This document shows positions 12,133-12,857 of a stretch of 12,857 nt of DNA, piece after piece. Below the pieces are notes generated by a model. The model searched no databases. It was not told the origin of the DNA and was given only the letters and a program-made list of their open reading frames with translations. How positions within the stretch are numbered: position 1 is the first letter of the stretch; every line of letters starts with the position of its first letter. Made by a program: the position numbers and the translations under genes. Source of the DNA: Bacteroidota bacterium (lineage in GTDB: Bacteria; Bacteroidota; Bacteroidia; Chitinophagales; Chitinophagaceae); assembly GCA_023433345.1 (NCBI GenBank), contig JAEZDA010000041.1:1-12857 (forward strand), written 5' to 3'.

Positions 12133-12432
12133 TTATTCTGCGCTGTACAGGTCGATCGTTTCGCCTTCAGCAATTGTAACCAGGGCTTTTTTCTTCGCCG
12201 GTTTTCTTCCGGTGATGAAACCTGCTTTTGTGTACTTCGATTTCAGTTTTGAAGGCATCACCCATGTGTTTACATTCTCCACCTGAACGCCGTAGAATTT
12301 CTCAACAGCATTCTTGATCTCGAGTTTGTTCGCCTTGCGGTCAACCACGAAAGTGTAACGGTTCATCTTTTCAGATTGTTTGTTGGCTTTCTCGCTCAAC
12401 ACCGGCTTTATTAAAACATCAGACAAGTTCAT
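12133..12432 (-). CDS. rplW: 50S ribosomal protein L23
   Basis: A 99-residue protein (100 in E. coli) at the tunnel exit, the main docking point for trigger factor and SRP. It begins MNLSDVLIKPVLSEKANKQS, with the usual IKP-(V/L)-(L/V)-SEK block. It continues NRYTFVVDRKANKLEIKNAV (24-43), then EKFYGVQVENVNTWVMPSK, the family core. A tunnel-side basic loop (KLKSKYTKAGFITGRKPAKK) is followed by a short acidic end. It starts 28 bases after the rplD stop; that spacer has two AATTTGAT-like octads. Confidence 0.98.
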   Translation of the reverse strand: MNLSDVLIKPVLSEKANKQSEKMNRYTFVVDRKANKLEIKNAVEKFYGVQVENVNTWVMPSKLKSKYTKAGFITGRKPAKKKALVTIAEGETIDLYSAE

Positions 12433-12460
12433 GTCAATTCAATTTGATAATTTATAAATC

Positions 12461-12857
12461 TTATGCTTCTGCAGCTTCTGTTTCGGTGAACAATTTTGCA
12501 GCGCTTTCAGTTAACACCAGCACGTTCGCGTTAAGAATATCGTAGGTATTCATATCGCTAAGCAAGGTTCCGCTAACACCCTGAACGTTACGAAGGCTCA
12601 GGTACATGTTGTTATTATATTCCGGAATAACGAACAAAGCTTTTTTGCGGCCTACGTTCAGGTTTTTCAGGATCCCTGCGAAGGTTTTGGTTTTTGGTGA
12701 ATCCATGTTCACGTCTTCCAACACTACGATAGCATTCTCTTTTGCTTTGTAGGCAAGAGCGCTCATCTTAGCCAGGTCTTTCACTTTACGATTCAATTTG
12801 ATATCGTATTTGTGAGGTTTTGGTCCGAAGATGGTACCACCACCTTTATACAATGGG
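12461..12857 (-). CDS. rplD: 50S ribosomal protein L4, C-terminal part (cut by right edge)
   Basis: About 131 codons of L4 are visible, and the frame remains open to the window edge. The first complete codons read PLYKGGGTIFGPKPHKYD, which is part of the extended loop that lines the exit tunnel. They are followed by the globular region NRKVKDLAKMSALAYKAKEN, then VVLEDVNMDSPKTKTFAGIL, and the ending NVQGVSGTLLSDMNTYDILN, the conserved L4 C-terminal fold. L4 is normally about 200 residues, so some 75-80 N-terminal residues lie outside. The methionine-like first codon near 12853 is a TTG leucine inside the loop, not a start. In E. coli L4 also represses the S10 operon through a leader upstream of rpsJ, which would lie beyond this window. 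Confidence 0.97.
   Translation of the reverse strand, partial: PLYKGGGTIFGPKPHKYDIKLNRKVKDLAKMSALAYKAKENAIVVLEDVNMDSPKTKTFAGILKNLNVGRKKALFVIPEYNNNMYLSLRNVQGVSGTLLSDMNTYDILNANVLVLTESAAKLFTETEAAEA

Overview
All 23 genes recognised in this window lie on the minus strand. They make up most of a bacterial S10-spc ribosomal protein cluster, followed by three non-ribosomal genes. Protein features and DNA style suggest a member of the Bacteroidota, perhaps a Chitinophagaceae-like lineage; the phylum is a fairly strong inference and the family a weak one. The clues are a zinc-ligand-free 89-residue S14, the DHPM variant in L2, A-rich start regions with almost no Shine-Dalgarno sequences, and A/T-rich spacers built from 7- and 8-base periodic repeats.

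Layout in the direction of transcription (right to left): rplD (5' part cut by the right edge), rplW, rplB, rpsS, rplV, rpsC, rplP, rpmC, rpsQ, rplN, rplX, rplE, rpsN, rpsH, rplF, rplR, rpsE, rpmD, rplO, secY, map. This is the classical order, without insertion or loss. Next come a flavoprotein of the HI0933/YhiN/BaiN family and the first 96 codons of an LptF/LptG-type lipopolysaccharide-export permease, cut by the left edge. The usual continuation infA-rpmJ-rpsM-rpsK-rpsD-rpoA-rplQ is not downstream of map within the window.

The genes form one functional group. L4, L23, L2, L22, L16, L29, L14, L24, L5, L6, L18, L30 and L15 build the 50S subunit. S19, S3, S17, S14, S8 and S5 build the 30S subunit. 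SecY is the membrane channel that accepts nascent chains, and Map trims the initiator methionine. The flavoprotein and the permease have no evident link to translation.

No new enzyme system, mobile element, CRISPR array, tRNA or rRNA was found. The most unusual material is between the genes. Several spacers (about 100 to 147 bases, long for this cluster) consist of degenerate tandem octads (AATTTGAT-like) or heptads (TACGATT-, TGACTTT-, AGTACTT- and AAAAAGG-like). Others hold compact hairpins with UUCG, GCAA or GAAA tetraloops. A terminator-like hairpin lies between secY and map. Every spacer in the window is shorter than 150 bases, so no stretch above 300 bases lacks a gene.
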